DNA of 64,000 bases, taken from positions 5,001 through 69,000 of the forward strand of contig WBZZ01003156.1 in assembly GCA_019918135.1 (NCBI GenBank). The letters run 5' to 3'. Source of the DNA: Paulinella micropora (lineage: Eukaryota > Cercozoa > Imbricatea > Euglyphida > Paulinellidae). Positions 48,368 through 58,153 of this stretch are shown here, piece after piece. Within the stretch, counting starts at the first letter, position 1, and each line of letters begins with the position of its first letter. Both the position numbers and the translations under genes were made by a program. Below the pieces are notes generated by a model, which was given only the letters and a program-made list of their open reading frames with translations, was not told where the DNA came from and made no database searches.

Positions 48368-49927
48368 ATGGAGACCGTGTGTGCGTGGCACTGGAACCCG
48401 TCTCCGCAGCCAGGCAACCAGGCATTCGTCACACACCTCCGGGCGGCACTGGAGCGCAACGACTGGGCCGCGACGTCCCGCTGCAGCACAACGACGACCC
48501 TGCGCGCAAATGCGGACTCGTGCCGCACGCAGCTGGGCGTCGTCTCATCACTAAACACCGCGTTGGACGGAGTGCTCAGTGAGTTACTCTCGACCCCGCG
48601 CCAGGCCGTGCTGGCGGTGGGGCCCGAGAGCGCCTTGGTCGCGGAGGACCTCGTGCGCGCCACGCCGCCCGTGCTGCTCATCACGCTGGAAAAACAACCC
48701 CCGCGCCTCTGGTCCAGTTTTGAGCAGTGCCACCACCTACACCACTGCGCGGACGCCCGAGCGATTCTGGCGCAGCGCCGGCTGGCCTGCAACCTGGCGT
48801 GGGTCGATGCGTGCGGCCCCTCTGGCGGGGGGCCCGCGTTGGCGCGTGGCGTCCGCACCGCCCTGGGCTTGCTGCAGAACAGCCAGGCGGTCCTGGTCTG
48901 CCGGTTCACTGGCGTTTGCGCGCTAGAGACACAGCTGCTGCTGGCAGCGGCGGCCCTGTGCTTCGCCGAATGGGTAGTGGTCAAGCCGCTAGTGCGCCAT
49001 AACAGTGACGGGGCCTACCTGGTGGCGCGAGGGTTGCGCCGCGCGGCCGTGCCACTGACGTTAGGGGCGCTGGATCGCTACCTTCAGTTGCCGAGCGCCA
49101 CGTTGCTGCTGGACGCCCTCCCGCTCACCGCCGTGTGGCTCCTCAGGGAAGACCTCGCCACCTACGTCTCTGCCATAACTGACAAAGCACCCGCACAGTG
49201 GCCCTGCCGGTTGCTACACGTGGCACTGGAGCGCTACCAGCGCCCGCCGGCCGACCCGCTCGAACAACTGACTTCACAGGCGCTGGCCGACCCGGGCTTC
49301 TGGTGCAGGCTCACTGTCGTTGGCTGGCAGGCGCTGTGCGGGCAAACTGAGGGTGCGCCGCGCAACCTCGGCGCGTGCAGGTGGCTCAGCGACTACCTGT
49401 CGTCGATTACAGTTGGCCGGACCGGTGTCGTGACCTTGGCTCTGCCCGGCTCGTCTGGCCGCGCCGGTTTTGTCTGGGCCCGGGGTGACGGGTCGTACTG
49501 GCTACCGGCCGACAAGTTGCGGTCAAATGTATGGCCCGCCGCGGTTGACCCCGATCTCGACAACAAGGGCCCATGGCTCAGGCGGTTGCTGGCCGAACTG
49601 CCCGCCCGCGAAAGGCTGCTAGAGGCGTTGTGCCACGGTTCCCAGCCGCTGCGGGACCTGCTGTTGCCCGCCGGCGCCATGCTCGTAGTGTGGCGTGCGG
49701 GTGACAGCCTCTGGCTGCTCGACGTGCTGCATTGGCCACTGGCGCCGGCCCGGCTGCAGCAGGTCCCGCACGCCCGGCGCCTAGAGTTCATGGCCGAGGT
49801 TCTGCCGGTCCTGGCGCAGCCGGGCGCGCTGCAAGTGGCCACCGGTGACGGACCGTTCACGCTCTGTCTGCCCCTGCGCGCCGGCGCGTCGTCACGGCAC
49901 AAGAGTGGTGCCCCGCCGACGGTCTAG
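48368..49927 (+). CDS. Possible FtsJ-like cap methyltransferase fusion, 519 residues
   Basis: One clean frame from an ATG at 48368. Residues about 80-235 have an order typical of FtsJ/RrmJ cap 2'-O-methyltransferases: a Rossmann-like start (AVLAVGPESALVAEDLV), a beta strand and acidic turn (CNLAWVDACGPSGGG), a QAVLVCRF strand, then AEWVVVKPLVRHNSDGAYLV, matching the KPxxSRxxSxExYxV block. The second half contains LWLLDVLHWPL and ARRLEFMAEVLP, which is faintly like the guanylyltransferase region of capping enzymes. If right, this is a viral mRNA-capping enzyme. The match is by eye and partial. Confidence 0.4.
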   Translation: METVCAWHWNPSPQPGNQAFVTHLRAALERNDWAATSRCSTTTTLRANADSCRTQLGVVSSLNTALDGVLSELLSTPRQAVLAVGPESALVAEDLVRATPPVLLITLEKQPPRLWSSFEQCHHLHHCADARAILAQRRLACNLAWVDACGPSGGGPALARGVRTALGLLQNSQAVLVCRFTGVCALETQLLLAAAALCFAEWVVVKPLVRHNSDGAYLVARGLRRAAVPLTLGALDRYLQLPSATLLLDALPLTAVWLLREDLATYVSAITDKAPAQWPCRLLHVALERYQRPPADPLEQLTSQALADPGFWCRLTVVGWQALCGQTEGAPRNLGACRWLSDYLSSITVGRTGVVTLALPGSSGRAGFVWARGDGSYWLPADKLRSNVWPAAVDPDLDNKGPWLRRLLAELPARERLLEALCHGSQPLRDLLLPAGAMLVVWRAGDSLWLLDVLHWPLAPARLQQVPHARRLEFMAEVLPVLAQPGALQVATGDGPFTLCLPLRAGASSRHKSGAPPTV

Positions 49928-50096
49928 ACCATGTTTGAACTTCCCGAGCCCTTTCCTTTTTTCTACTCGTTGATTAGAGGAGAATGGAGAGGGAGGGGAG
50001 ATTTGCCAGATCACGCTGTGCCCCCCGGCCAAGTGCCACCCCGAGACGGTGTGCACTATCGAACTAACAGAATTTGCTGATGGTCAACATTTCTAA
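49928..50096. other. Spacer after the possible cap enzyme
   Basis: AT/GC mixed sequence of lower GC than the preceding gene. No gene is visible. If the frame at 50097 is an exon, this stretch may hold its first exon and intron. Confidence 0.3.
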
Positions 50097-50453
50097 GCCA
50101 AGGGAAATGCAGATAAACCTGGATCGACGATCATCATCACATCAGAACTGAAAGCCAGCGAGCTTCCGAGCCTGGTTATTCGTGTTTTAGCGTCAGAAGA
50201 GATTTATAATCGGTTTGATCACAAAGAACACCAGGATAGGGTATTCAAGTTCAAGTCACTCTGTACACCCTCCATACGCATCGAAACTAGTTTAAGCCCT
50301 GACGAAGATACCAAGACAAGCCAGGTTGTGGATATTGAGCTAGAGGACGTCAGCCGCAGTTGCCGTGGCAAAGCAACAACAATCGAGGCTTACGGTATGT
50401 ACTTGAGAGACAACAGGCATGGCCTAACTCTCGACAAACGTAGTGATCAATAA
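50097..50453 (+). CDS. Open frame without ATG, possible exon
   Basis: 118 codons open from just after a stop at 50094 to TAA at 50451-50453, with no ATG near its beginning. Composition is protein-like (PGSTIIITSELKASELPSL; QDRVFKFKSLCTPSIRIETS; VVDIELEDVSRSCRGKATT). AATAAA overlaps the stop, and a GTATGT donor-like site lies at 50396. Its lower GC is unlike the neighbouring viral genes. It may be an exon of a spliced gene or a captured fragment. Another protein-like stretch (LIHFLVVDASPDHFSEQDVL) lies at about 50555-50775, so the two could be exons of one gene. Confidence 0.3.
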   Translation, partial: AKGNADKPGSTIIITSELKASELPSLVIRVLASEEIYNRFDHKEHQDRVFKFKSLCTPSIRIETSLSPDEDTKTSQVVDIELEDVSRSCRGKATTIEAYGMYLRDNRHGLTLDKRSDQ

Positions 50454-50775
50454 ATAAAGCTTTGGTAAATAGCTCTAGACAATTTTTTGTTTTTGCCTAC
50501 AGAATTTTAATAGCGGATTTGAAATCTCAAAGCAGAGATTCCTAGTACAGAGAGTGGGTAGGCAATGGAGACAGCACTCCCCCAGGAGCAACCGTCGAAC
50601 AATTAATACATTTCCTGGTGGTAGACGCAAGTCCAGACCATTTTTCCGAGCAAGATGTCTTGCCTACAACCGCATTCGAAATCAATCGTCCGTCCCGCTC
50701 GCAGGCTGAACTTCTGGTAGGTCTGGGAACAGGCGCTGGCTGTGGCAGCTTCGCTTCTCCATTCGGCAGAACCTG

Positions 50776-51683
50776 CAAGCACAAAAAAAAGAAAATCAGA
50801 ACAAAAAAAAGAGGGGAGACGATTTTCAGGCGAGAGAGAAGATTTTTGGAGGAAACGGAGACTGGCAGGCAAGCGGCGGAGATACAGCTATAGGGGGGGG
50901 GGCCGACCTGCGAGAGGTTTGGTTTCTTTTTGGGCTCAGTGGTTTCGCTGGGGGAAACCGGGAGGGGGGGGGCCGACAGTCTTTTTTCTTTTTCTTTGGT
51001 TGCTCGGGGTGGGAAAGGGGGGGGGGGGGGGTATGGTATAGACGAAGCAAGAAATCGCACTTCCCAACCGGAGCGCAAAGAAAAAAAATTGGTAGTGAGT
51101 GGGAGGGGGGGGGGGGCCGACAGTCGGTTTCTTTTCGCGCCCCCCCCCCTTTTACCAGTTCTTTCCCCCTCGCCACCAAACAAAAAAGACGAGACCTTTT
51201 CTTTGTTAGCGAAAGGCGTTTCTTTCTTCTATTGGATAGTCGCACGTGCTGGCCAGCAGGGCCATCCACAATGGTGTTTTAGGGTCCGCCACACGACGTT
51301 GGTCCAGGCCCACAAAAATGTTCATGCAGCCTAACACATAAACCATCCGAATGGACAACAGCGCGGCATCTGTCGATTTTTTGTTCACATTTCTTGCGCT
51401 CGTCTGCCCGCCCCAGGATAGCCACAAAGTGCCAACACACCCCCCCCCCCCCCCAGAACGTCCGCGGACCCCCACAAACGACAACACCAAAAAAAAGGGG
51501 GGAGGGGGGGGGCCGGACAGAAACGCGAAGCTGTAAGGGAATGGAGAGGACGGGGGGGGGGGGGCCAGCCGGTGCAAAAACAGGGGAGAAACAGAGAAAA
51601 AGAAAAAGAGCGCACAAGCCCTACCCCCCTATTTCTCCTCTCTATCGTTCGCTACTTGTCCCGCCGCTGCTGAACCTTGTTCA
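50776..51683. promoter_or_regulatory. G/C-run spacer upstream of the kelch gene
   Basis: About 900 bases with at least seven G runs of 7-15 (50894, 50966, 51017, 51106, 51505, 51552 and nearby) and C runs of 10-15 (51141, 51440). Numerous overlapping frames here are translations of these runs. I support no gene. Confidence 0.5.
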
Positions 51684-53187
51684 ATGCAGACCAGAAAGAA
51701 AAGAAGGCTCGCTCAAACCTTAGCATGGGCCAACCAATGTCGCGGGCTCGACCTTGGCGAGGACAATACGGCGCTCGCTGAGCCAGCAGTTGTTGTAAAC
51801 AAGCCCGCCGTAGAGCTGTACCAGACCCTGTTGGACACGGTGTCGAAGCTACAATCGGTTCAGGACGGCCGCTTTGGGGACGGTTTGGCCGAGGAATCAA
51901 CTACGTTCCTCCTGGAACGAAGGACTTCGGTCGACGGCCTGGCGCTCAGGCTGGCGGGCACGCGCACCAAGTGGCAAGAAATGCCCCGCGCAATTTCGGA
52001 GGCCCAGCAGCAGCTGACTGCTACAAATGCCAAGCGCAGGCAAGACCTGGAAGCCCTGGAGGCCGAGAGCGCGGCGCTGTGCCTGCGCATGGAACAGAGC
52101 TCCAATGCAGAGCAAAAAGAGCTCAGCGACGAACTCTACTGCGTCCGCCAAATGATCGGCAAGCACAAGGCGGAGCTGCAAGAACAATTTTCGCGGGAGA
52201 CGCTGGAAATAGAGGCCGGCGTAGAACGCGAAAATTTTTTTGTAGAGCTCTCCGTTGTGCGCTCTTGGTCTAGCTCGAGGGAAAAGACGCGAGACCCGGC
52301 CCGCTCTGTTTGTCTGTACGTGTTCGGCGGCTGCAGTGTGCCCGGTACGGGCTACTACCTGCACTGCCTTGGTCACACTTTCTGCTACGACGCCAAGCAA
52401 AACCGCTGGACACGGCGCGACGAGCTTCGCAGCCCCCGCACACATTTTGCCGGCACGGCCGTAGGCAAATGTCTGTACGCCTTTGGAGGGGTCGACGGCG
52501 GGCGCAGCTTGAAAGACGTCGAGCGCCTAGACCTCTCTCAACCCAGCGCGAGGTGGGAGCGACTGCCGCCTCTGGCGCAGGCTTGTGTGGGCGCCCTGGC
52601 GTTGACAGTCGGCACTCGCATCTTTCTGCTCGGCGGGTCGGGCGATACCCAGAATCTGGCACGCGTCGCGGTCTTTGATACGACTACCGAGGTCTGGTCC
52701 GAGTCTCCGTCTATGTCCAGGGCCCGACAGTTTGCCGGCGGCGGGGTGCTGGACGGGAGGTTGTACGTCTTTGGTGGCAAGAGCAACAGGAACGAAGCCC
52801 TGGCCTGCGCGGAACGGTGCAGCCCAGGCGGGCCGTGGTCTGAGGTGGCGCGCTTGAGGGTCGCGAGGTGGGGCTGCTCGGCGGCCGTGCTCAACAACAA
52901 ACTTTACGCCATTAGCGGCGTGAACGGGCTGGATCAGGTGCTAGCTTCCGTCGAGCGCTATGACCCGGCCCTGAACGTCTGGGAGGAAGTCGCGCCGCTG
53001 CTTCAGGGCGCGAGGGCTCGGCCGCGGCCGTGCTCAACAACGAATTGTACGCGATTGGGGGCTCCGATCGCGAAGGGGAAGCGCTCGCTTCTGTCGAGCG
53101 CTACGACGAGCGCCGTAATGCCTGGACTTTGGTGACTGATTTGCCTACGTTTCTAAGCGGGGCCGCCTGCGCGGTTGCGTTGGGCTG
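51684..53187 (+). CDS. Kelch-repeat protein with coiled-coil N-terminus (fossil)
   Basis: The ATG at 51684 gives MQTRKKRRLAQTL. Residues 30-190 form long helices with heptads (EAQQQLTATNAKRRQDLEAL). From about 205 there are five to six kelch blades: YVFGGC...FCYDAKQNRW, LYAFGGVDG...WERL, IFLLGGSGD...VFDTTTEVWSE, LYVFGGKS...GGPWSEV and LYAISGVNG...ERYDPALNVWEE, each with the GG and spaced Y/W. Kelch propellers bind proteins and in poxviruses serve as ubiquitin-ligase adaptors, though no BTB or BACK domain is seen here. The C-terminal end is not in one frame (about one break). Confidence 0.75.
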
Positions 53188-53371
53188 ACATTCCTTGCTG
53201 GTCCGTTTACGCTTGGACGGAAATCGACTTTTTTCTTCTTTCTCAAATTTATTAAAAAATATATTTGTGTATGTAATGATATAGAGCCGGCGATAGCACA
53301 GACGTCGGAGCAAAAAAGAAAGCATCAATTTCCCTCGCCCGCCCCCGTGCCCCCCCCCAAAAATCTTAATG

Positions 53372-54325
53372 TCAGCCGCAGTTGCGGCATTTACTTTTAT
53401 GAAAGAAGCTGTCCAGCAGGGATTTCTCTCCGCCAACCCGCTGAGCTATTTCGTTGGCAAGCACCCCCACCCGAGCGCTGTCTTTGGCTGTCGGCAAGTC
53501 GCTGATGATTCGATTGAGGTTTCTGTTAATAGCCAGCACGTCCGGGCTGACGCCCAAATTGTCGCGGAGGACCGCCATGACGCAGCGCACGGCTTTCGGC
53601 CCCAGTTCGTAGCACCACTCTTCGTGACTTTTGCTGCGCTTCATGACATCTAACCAAGCGTCTGGGAGCGGACAGTCTTCGCTTTCTAGCCACGCTCTGA
53701 ACAGCGTAATCCAACTGGGGATATTTGGCTCGCTACGGAAGACAAGCTTTCTCTCAGGCAAATAATCGCTCAGCACCTTGTCAAGCTGAATCAATTGTTT
53801 CAGGAGTTTTGAATCGCTAACGCTCGGCGCTTTATGCCTGCCCGGTGCCACCATGAAGTCTAGGGCTTGACTAAGCTTTTCGAGCATATGCTCGGGTAGA
53901 ATAGCGACCCTGACGATGGGGAATGTACGACCCCAAGGCGAACTGCTAAACAAAAACGGACCAGCACCTTGGCACAAGCCTGATAAGAAATCAGTCTTGA
54001 TCGAAGGCGTGGCATATACCTTTTCTCGGTGAAACGGTAGTTTTTGCATAAACATGATACTACAGCTTCTTTCCTCCCGTACCACTCGAGAAAAATCATA
54101 AAAAGTGCATGCATTACGGTATGCTGTGAGCGAGTCGAAGGACTGGATTTCCCATGCGATTGTTTTCAGTTCAACAGCAACAACCTCTTGTTTAAACCAC
54201 GTGTCCGGTAGCTTCCTTACCTGTCCAAAGGTCCAGTCATGTAGATCCGGTTCGTAGTAGAGAGGCACGGAAGGGCCCGCTCCGAGCATGTTTCTAACAT
54301 ACAATGTCAAGGCCGCCATGTACAT
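53372..54325 (-). CDS. Unrecognised 317-residue protein
   Basis: The first ATG is at 54325; the frame remains open to 54532 without one, so the start is uncertain. The protein is globular with stretches such as VVAVELKTIAWEIQSFDSL, TFPIVRVAILPEHMLEKL and ITLFRAWLESEDCPLPDAW, and it ends in FFHKSKCRNCG. I recognise no family or membrane helix. It lies directly downstream of the secreted-protein gene on the same strand (the open frames are 13 bases apart), so co-transcription is possible. Confidence 0.5.
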   Translation of the reverse strand: MYMAALTLYVRNMLGAGPSVPLYYEPDLHDWTFGQVRKLPDTWFKQEVVAVELKTIAWEIQSFDSLTAYRNACTFYDFSRVVREERSCSIMFMQKLPFHREKVYATPSIKTDFLSGLCQGAGPFLFSSSPWGRTFPIVRVAILPEHMLEKLSQALDFMVAPGRHKAPSVSDSKLLKQLIQLDKVLSDYLPERKLVFRSEPNIPSWITLFRAWLESEDCPLPDAWLDVMKRSKSHEEWCYELGPKAVRCVMAVLRDNLGVSPDVLAINRNLNRIISDLPTAKDSARVGVLANEIAQRVGGEKSLLDSFFHKSKCRNCG

Positions 54326-54544
54326 CTTGCTCTTGGAAATCTGGAGGTGGTACAAGGAGCAGACTACTGTGTAGTGTGTGTGTCGCGCCCCCGTCGGACC
54401 GTGGCTCCCTTCCACCTCCGCCCCTTCTCCGCTCAGGTTTAAAAGTAGGGGTAGACCCTGCCTAGTGTTGACATCTCTCGGAATGATTCTTTTTATTATT
54501 TTTAAATAGCTTCTGTACCAATAAAGAAACAAAGAAAATGACTT

Positions 54545-55730
54545 TTAAGCCACGCTGTGGTCTACGTACCACTGATGGACTTCCAGGAGCACAGCGTGGA
54601 AGGCGGTTGCGATTTCATGGGCGCCGTCCATGGAGTTGTAGTCGATCTGGCAAGCGCTGACCTGCGCGGTTGCGTCTCGACACATGCCGCCCACCACGCC
54701 AACGTGGCTCCCGGTTGCGGCCAGCAACGTCATAGCTTCAACCTCGGTTTCGGCGTCCATCAGCGGGTGCGGCGCGCTGTGGACTAAATAACGATGGATG
54801 TCTACCCTGCGGTTGGCCACTGCAATGAAGCCAAAGCCTTTGTCAAAGACACCATCTCCGTTGGCATCGCTGGTATCCATCAGCAGACAATATTGCAAGC
54901 CGTAGGTGCTGTCGGTAAACGGGAAAACATACATGGACGCGTTGATAGCAGCGCCTAGCTGCACGCCGTTGCAGTTGCCTTCATTGTCCAGCAGGCCGCG
55001 CACAGCGGCCCGGAGGTCGAGCACCTCCTGTGCACTGGGGAATTGGGGGGTCGCGTAGAACGACGCCGGTGCGTAGTAGTTTCTGTAGCACGAGGCCACC
55101 GCGCTCAGGTTCGAGCGTCCAGCCACGCAGTTGATAAAACCACCGCCCGCGGTGGGCGCGGGCGGCGAGGTCGTGCCGGCCGGGGCCTGTGTGGTTGAGC
55201 CCGACGGCACACACATGCCAGTGGAAGGGCTCACCGCCCAGCCATCTGCGCACTGCGCCGGAAAGATAGTCTTGAGCGGCGCCACCCACGCGGTAGGGCC
55301 CGGCGAACTGGTGCTGCGACGCACGAATGGCCTGCTCAATGTGGATGAAGTGTCCGTCCGGCAATACTCCAGTGCCCAAACCCGTATTGCACACCAGATT
55401 CTCGCTGATGCCGTTGACAACACGCCCGAATGTGTTGTCGTAGGCCTTGAGTGGGCAGCTGCTGGCATTCAGCGCGGTTCTAGCGACTACCGAGGCGGAG
55501 GCGCTGACGGCAGCCGCCAACGCGTACGTGCGCTCACAGCGAGCGGTAGGCCCCGAGTATGAAACAGTCTCAGTCGACAGCCCGTTGCCGCACGCCAGAA
55601 AAGCATCCAGGTCTGCACAAGTAATGGCACCCTTGCCGTGCCACTGCAACCAGTACGGAGTCGGCACGACGGGTGCCAGGGCCGCCGAGAAGGGCAGCAG
55701 CGTGCACAGACCAAACAAAGCCAATGGCAT
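54545..55730 (-). CDS. Secreted Cys-containing protein (fossil)
   Basis: The ATG at 55730 opens a signal peptide (MPLALFGLCTLLPFSAALA). Cys-containing extracellular sequence follows (CADLDAFLACGNG, LVCNTGLGTGV, CADGWAVSPSTGMCVPSG), with a Pro/Thr/Ala linker and a C-terminal domain containing YCLLMDTSDANGDGVFD (a possible Ca-binding DxNxDG loop) and HSAPHPLMDAETEVEAMTLL. Candidate roles are virion surface or host modulation. I recognise no family. It is not one continuous frame (about one break). Confidence 0.5.
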
Positions 55731-56022
55731 TCTCGTCGGGGTCTTTTGTTTACTTAGGGTAGCAGCGCAGGACTTTTATTAAATAAATTACTTGCTTGAT
55801 TTTTTGTCCCCTTCCTCCCTCTCTCCCCCTTCCTCCCTCTCTCCACCTCTGCCCCTGCACCGTTCATTTGCACTTTCTTTGGCCCCTCTGTGCGTACTAA
55901 GTATTTTGGCTTATAAGTTTTGAACCACAGAAAAAGCAAGTCGGAAATCTGCAGTCTTGAAAAAATTAGGGGTGCGGCCATGAGTTTTCATTTCCGCTAG
56001 GCCACAGCCTGGCCCCTTCTGG
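55731..56022. other. AT-rich spacer with a duplicated C/T tract
   Basis: The tract CCCCTTCCTCCCTCTCTCC occurs twice in a row (about 55809-55850). No gene. Confidence 0.5.
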
Positions 56023-56397
56023 TCAATTTAGAGCCACAAAGGCGCTGGGGTCCAGGTTGGTCGCGGTGGTGTCCTGGCGCTGGGATTCGTAGATCGCATC
56101 CACGAGCTGTCGAAGCTTCACGTACAAGGCTCCCAGGCAGACAATGATGGCGGTGAGACCGGCACAGGTCGCTTGCTTCAGCCAACGCTGCTCTTGGTCC
56201 AGCGGGGCCGGGTAGCGAATTGCGCCGTTGCCAATCACCGCTAGGGCCGCGATCGCTACGACCCAGATGAGGGTTCGCAGCGTGACATCCCAGAGCCGCT
56301 GGACACCACGCACGACGATGCCAAGTGGCGAACCAATAGTGCGCGCTCTCTGCTTCCAGCGTAACCCATTGTCATGTTCCTGCTTACACGTTTCCAT
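56023..56397 (-). CDS. Small two-helix membrane protein
   Basis: From the ATG at 56397 (METCKQEHDNGLRW), 124 residues. Two hydrophobic segments, TLIWVVAIAALAVIG and GLTAIIVCLGALYV, are separated by a short loop with charged residues. The C-terminus is a helical soluble tail. Function unknown. It is divergent from the NADAR gene across a G/C palindrome. Confidence 0.5.
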   Translation of the reverse strand: METCKQEHDNGLRWKQRARTIGSPLGIVVRGVQRLWDVTLRTLIWVVAIAALAVIGNGAIRYPAPLDQEQRWLKQATCAGLTAIIVCLGALYVKLRQLVDAIYESQRQDTTATNLDPSAFVALN

Positions 56398-56718
56398 TTC
56401 GAGCGCTACGGCTGTTACGATATATTCGGCCTGGACGGCTCTCCTCCAAGATGGTGGAAGGGAGGGAGGGGGGCGGGGGCGCCCCCCCCCCCCCTTCGTC
56501 CCCGCCACACACCCTCCACGGCAAAGCCTCTCTTGCGCTCTGGTTCTGTGCGCGAGTGCGTCCAAAGGCGGGCTTGCTGTCTTTTAAACGCACGCGCGCA
56601 CACAAATACAAAAGATCCTCTAGCCAGAAATTGTAATCGCGACAACTGGCTTAGTATTGAGCCAGTTGTCGTGCCCGTATTTGAAAACAAAATGAATACT
56701 GCGAATTGTGGCCTGCGG

Positions 56719-56752
<34 letters not shown>

Positions 56753-56876
56753 ACGGGAAGGGGAGGAAAGAAAGAGGAGGGGAAGGGAGAGAAGGGGAAT
56801 GAGCCCCATACACACACCTGCTTCTCTTGCTAAAAGCAAGAGAAGACAGAAAGCTGCCGAAGAAGGCTAGGAGCAC
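56398..56876. promoter_or_regulatory. Divergent spacer with G/C palindrome and (GA)n
   Basis: GGGGCGGGGGCG followed by a run of 13 C (56475-56496), an inverted repeat ACTGGC...GCCAGT (about 56644-56669), and (GA)n at 56722-56742. It lies between the small membrane-protein gene (minus) and the NADAR gene (plus). Confidence 0.45.
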
Positions 56877-57782
56877 ATGACTACAGGGGGCAAGCGGCCC
56901 TCGCCTGTTTTCCGAAGGCTTCGCAAAACGAGCAGGCGGGGGCCCAGCCGTGACGATGTCGGCTTTTATTTCTTTGCCAGCCGACATAGCTGGGCGTCGG
57001 CGTGGTACCCCGCGAACTTTACGGAGAACATAGAGGGGCGTTTGATTAGCTATAACTGTGTAGAACAGTATCTGGGGTACCGCAAAGCGCTATTGTTTGG
57101 AGATCTGCACTCGCAGCGGGCTATACTTGGCGCCTCGCCGCCGCACGTCCAGCGACAACTGGCGGCTGAAGTTGTTGGCGTAGACGAAGCGATCTGGAGC
57201 ATAAGGCGCAAGGACCTTGTGTACCAGGCCAACCTGCTCAAGTTTAGTCAGAATCCAGCGCTGCTCTCACTTTCGCTAGCCACGGCCCCGCGCTGCCTAG
57301 CCGAAGCCAACCCGCTGGATACTAGGGTGTGGTCGATGGGGCTAAGTCGACATGACCCGCTGGCCCGACAAAGGGAGGCTTGGCCAGGGCGGAACCTGCT
57401 TGGCGAGGCCCTGCGCCTCGCCCGCGACGTGCTAGCGCTGCAGCTAGACAACGCGCGGGCGCGCCGCCTGCCGCCCACCCTACTCGCCTGTCACAACCAC
57501 ACGAGGCACAACCTAACTCCCGCTCCTCTTCCAGCCCCTCGGCCAGAGACTAGGGCGCACAAAAGAGCGCGCATACGGGCTGGGCTGGGCCCCGGGCCCA
57601 GCCCAGACCGCCAGTGCCGAGTTTCAAGTCTTGTCAAGCCTTTTCTAATTAAAAACAAAAAAGAACAGGAAATAAAAACTTTTCGATCCGTCCCCGATTT
57701 GATCCGCCCAACTTGCGCCAAGGAGCTTTCACAAGAAAGGCTTGCGTCGATTGATCCAGGCCAGACCCTGGCGCACGTCTAG
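56877..57782 (+). CDS. NADAR (YbiA-like) domain protein
   Basis: The ATG at 56877. Residues about 30-190 contain the family landmarks: FYFFASRHSWASAWYPANF at the front, YNCVEQYLGYRKALLFGD (the S/N-x-E-x-Y/W-Q-x-x-K block), RRKDLVYQANLLKFSQNP, ATAPRCLAEANPLDTRVW and PGRNLLGEALRLARDVL. NADAR enzymes are N-glycosidases acting on riboflavin intermediates or ADP-ribosylated substrates and occur in phages and giant viruses. From about residue 240 the frame runs into a duplicated non-coding-looking repeat, so the real end may differ. Confident for the domain, less so for the C-terminus. Confidence 0.75.
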   Translation: MTTGGKRPSPVFRRLRKTSRRGPSRDDVGFYFFASRHSWASAWYPANFTENIEGRLISYNCVEQYLGYRKALLFGDLHSQRAILGASPPHVQRQLAAEVVGVDEAIWSIRRKDLVYQANLLKFSQNPALLSLSLATAPRCLAEANPLDTRVWSMGLSRHDPLARQREAWPGRNLLGEALRLARDVLALQLDNARARRLPPTLLACHNHTRHNLTPAPLPAPRPETRAHKRARIRAGLGPGPSPDRQCRVSSLVKPFLIKNKKEQEIKTFRSVPDLIRPTCAKELSQERLASIDPGQTLAHV

Positions 57783-58153
57783 GCCCCCCAGGGTCCATGT
57801 CTTCGTCTTCCAAGTCGGAGTCGTCTCCTTCTTAGTCCCCTTCCCTTTCTGCCTGGTCTGGTTGCTTCCTGTTGTGCTTTGTTGTTGCAGGCTCATGTGT
57901 GTGTGTGTGTTTTCTTTTTTCTCTCGACGGGTAAACGCAGGAGGGTAGAAAAAGAAACAAGAGACGGGGGGGGGGGGGCGCCCCCCCCCTTCCCCCCTTT
58001 GCCACACCCCGCCCCTTTTGCAACCCCTGGCTTTCCTCAACAACACACCGACAGGAAACCCCCCCCCCCCCACCCCCCTTTGCCATCCCAGCGTAGGCTT
58101 TGAAGACACACACACACACACATTTCTTTTTTGCAAGTCCCAGCCGGCGCCAG
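57618..58153 (+). repeat. Large direct repeat, copy 1
   Basis: Starts CGAGTTTCAAGTCTTGTCAA and ends CAGCCGGCGCCAG. It matches 59201-59810 along most of its length, including a G12-CG-C9 palindrome and a (GT)n patch. It overlaps the 3' end of the NADAR frame. Confidence 0.85.

Noticed and set aside
50542-51617. Numerous 75-213-codon frames upstream of the kelch gene
   Set aside because: Low-complexity translations of G and C runs; only the protein-like stretch at about 50555-50775 is kept as a weak possibility.
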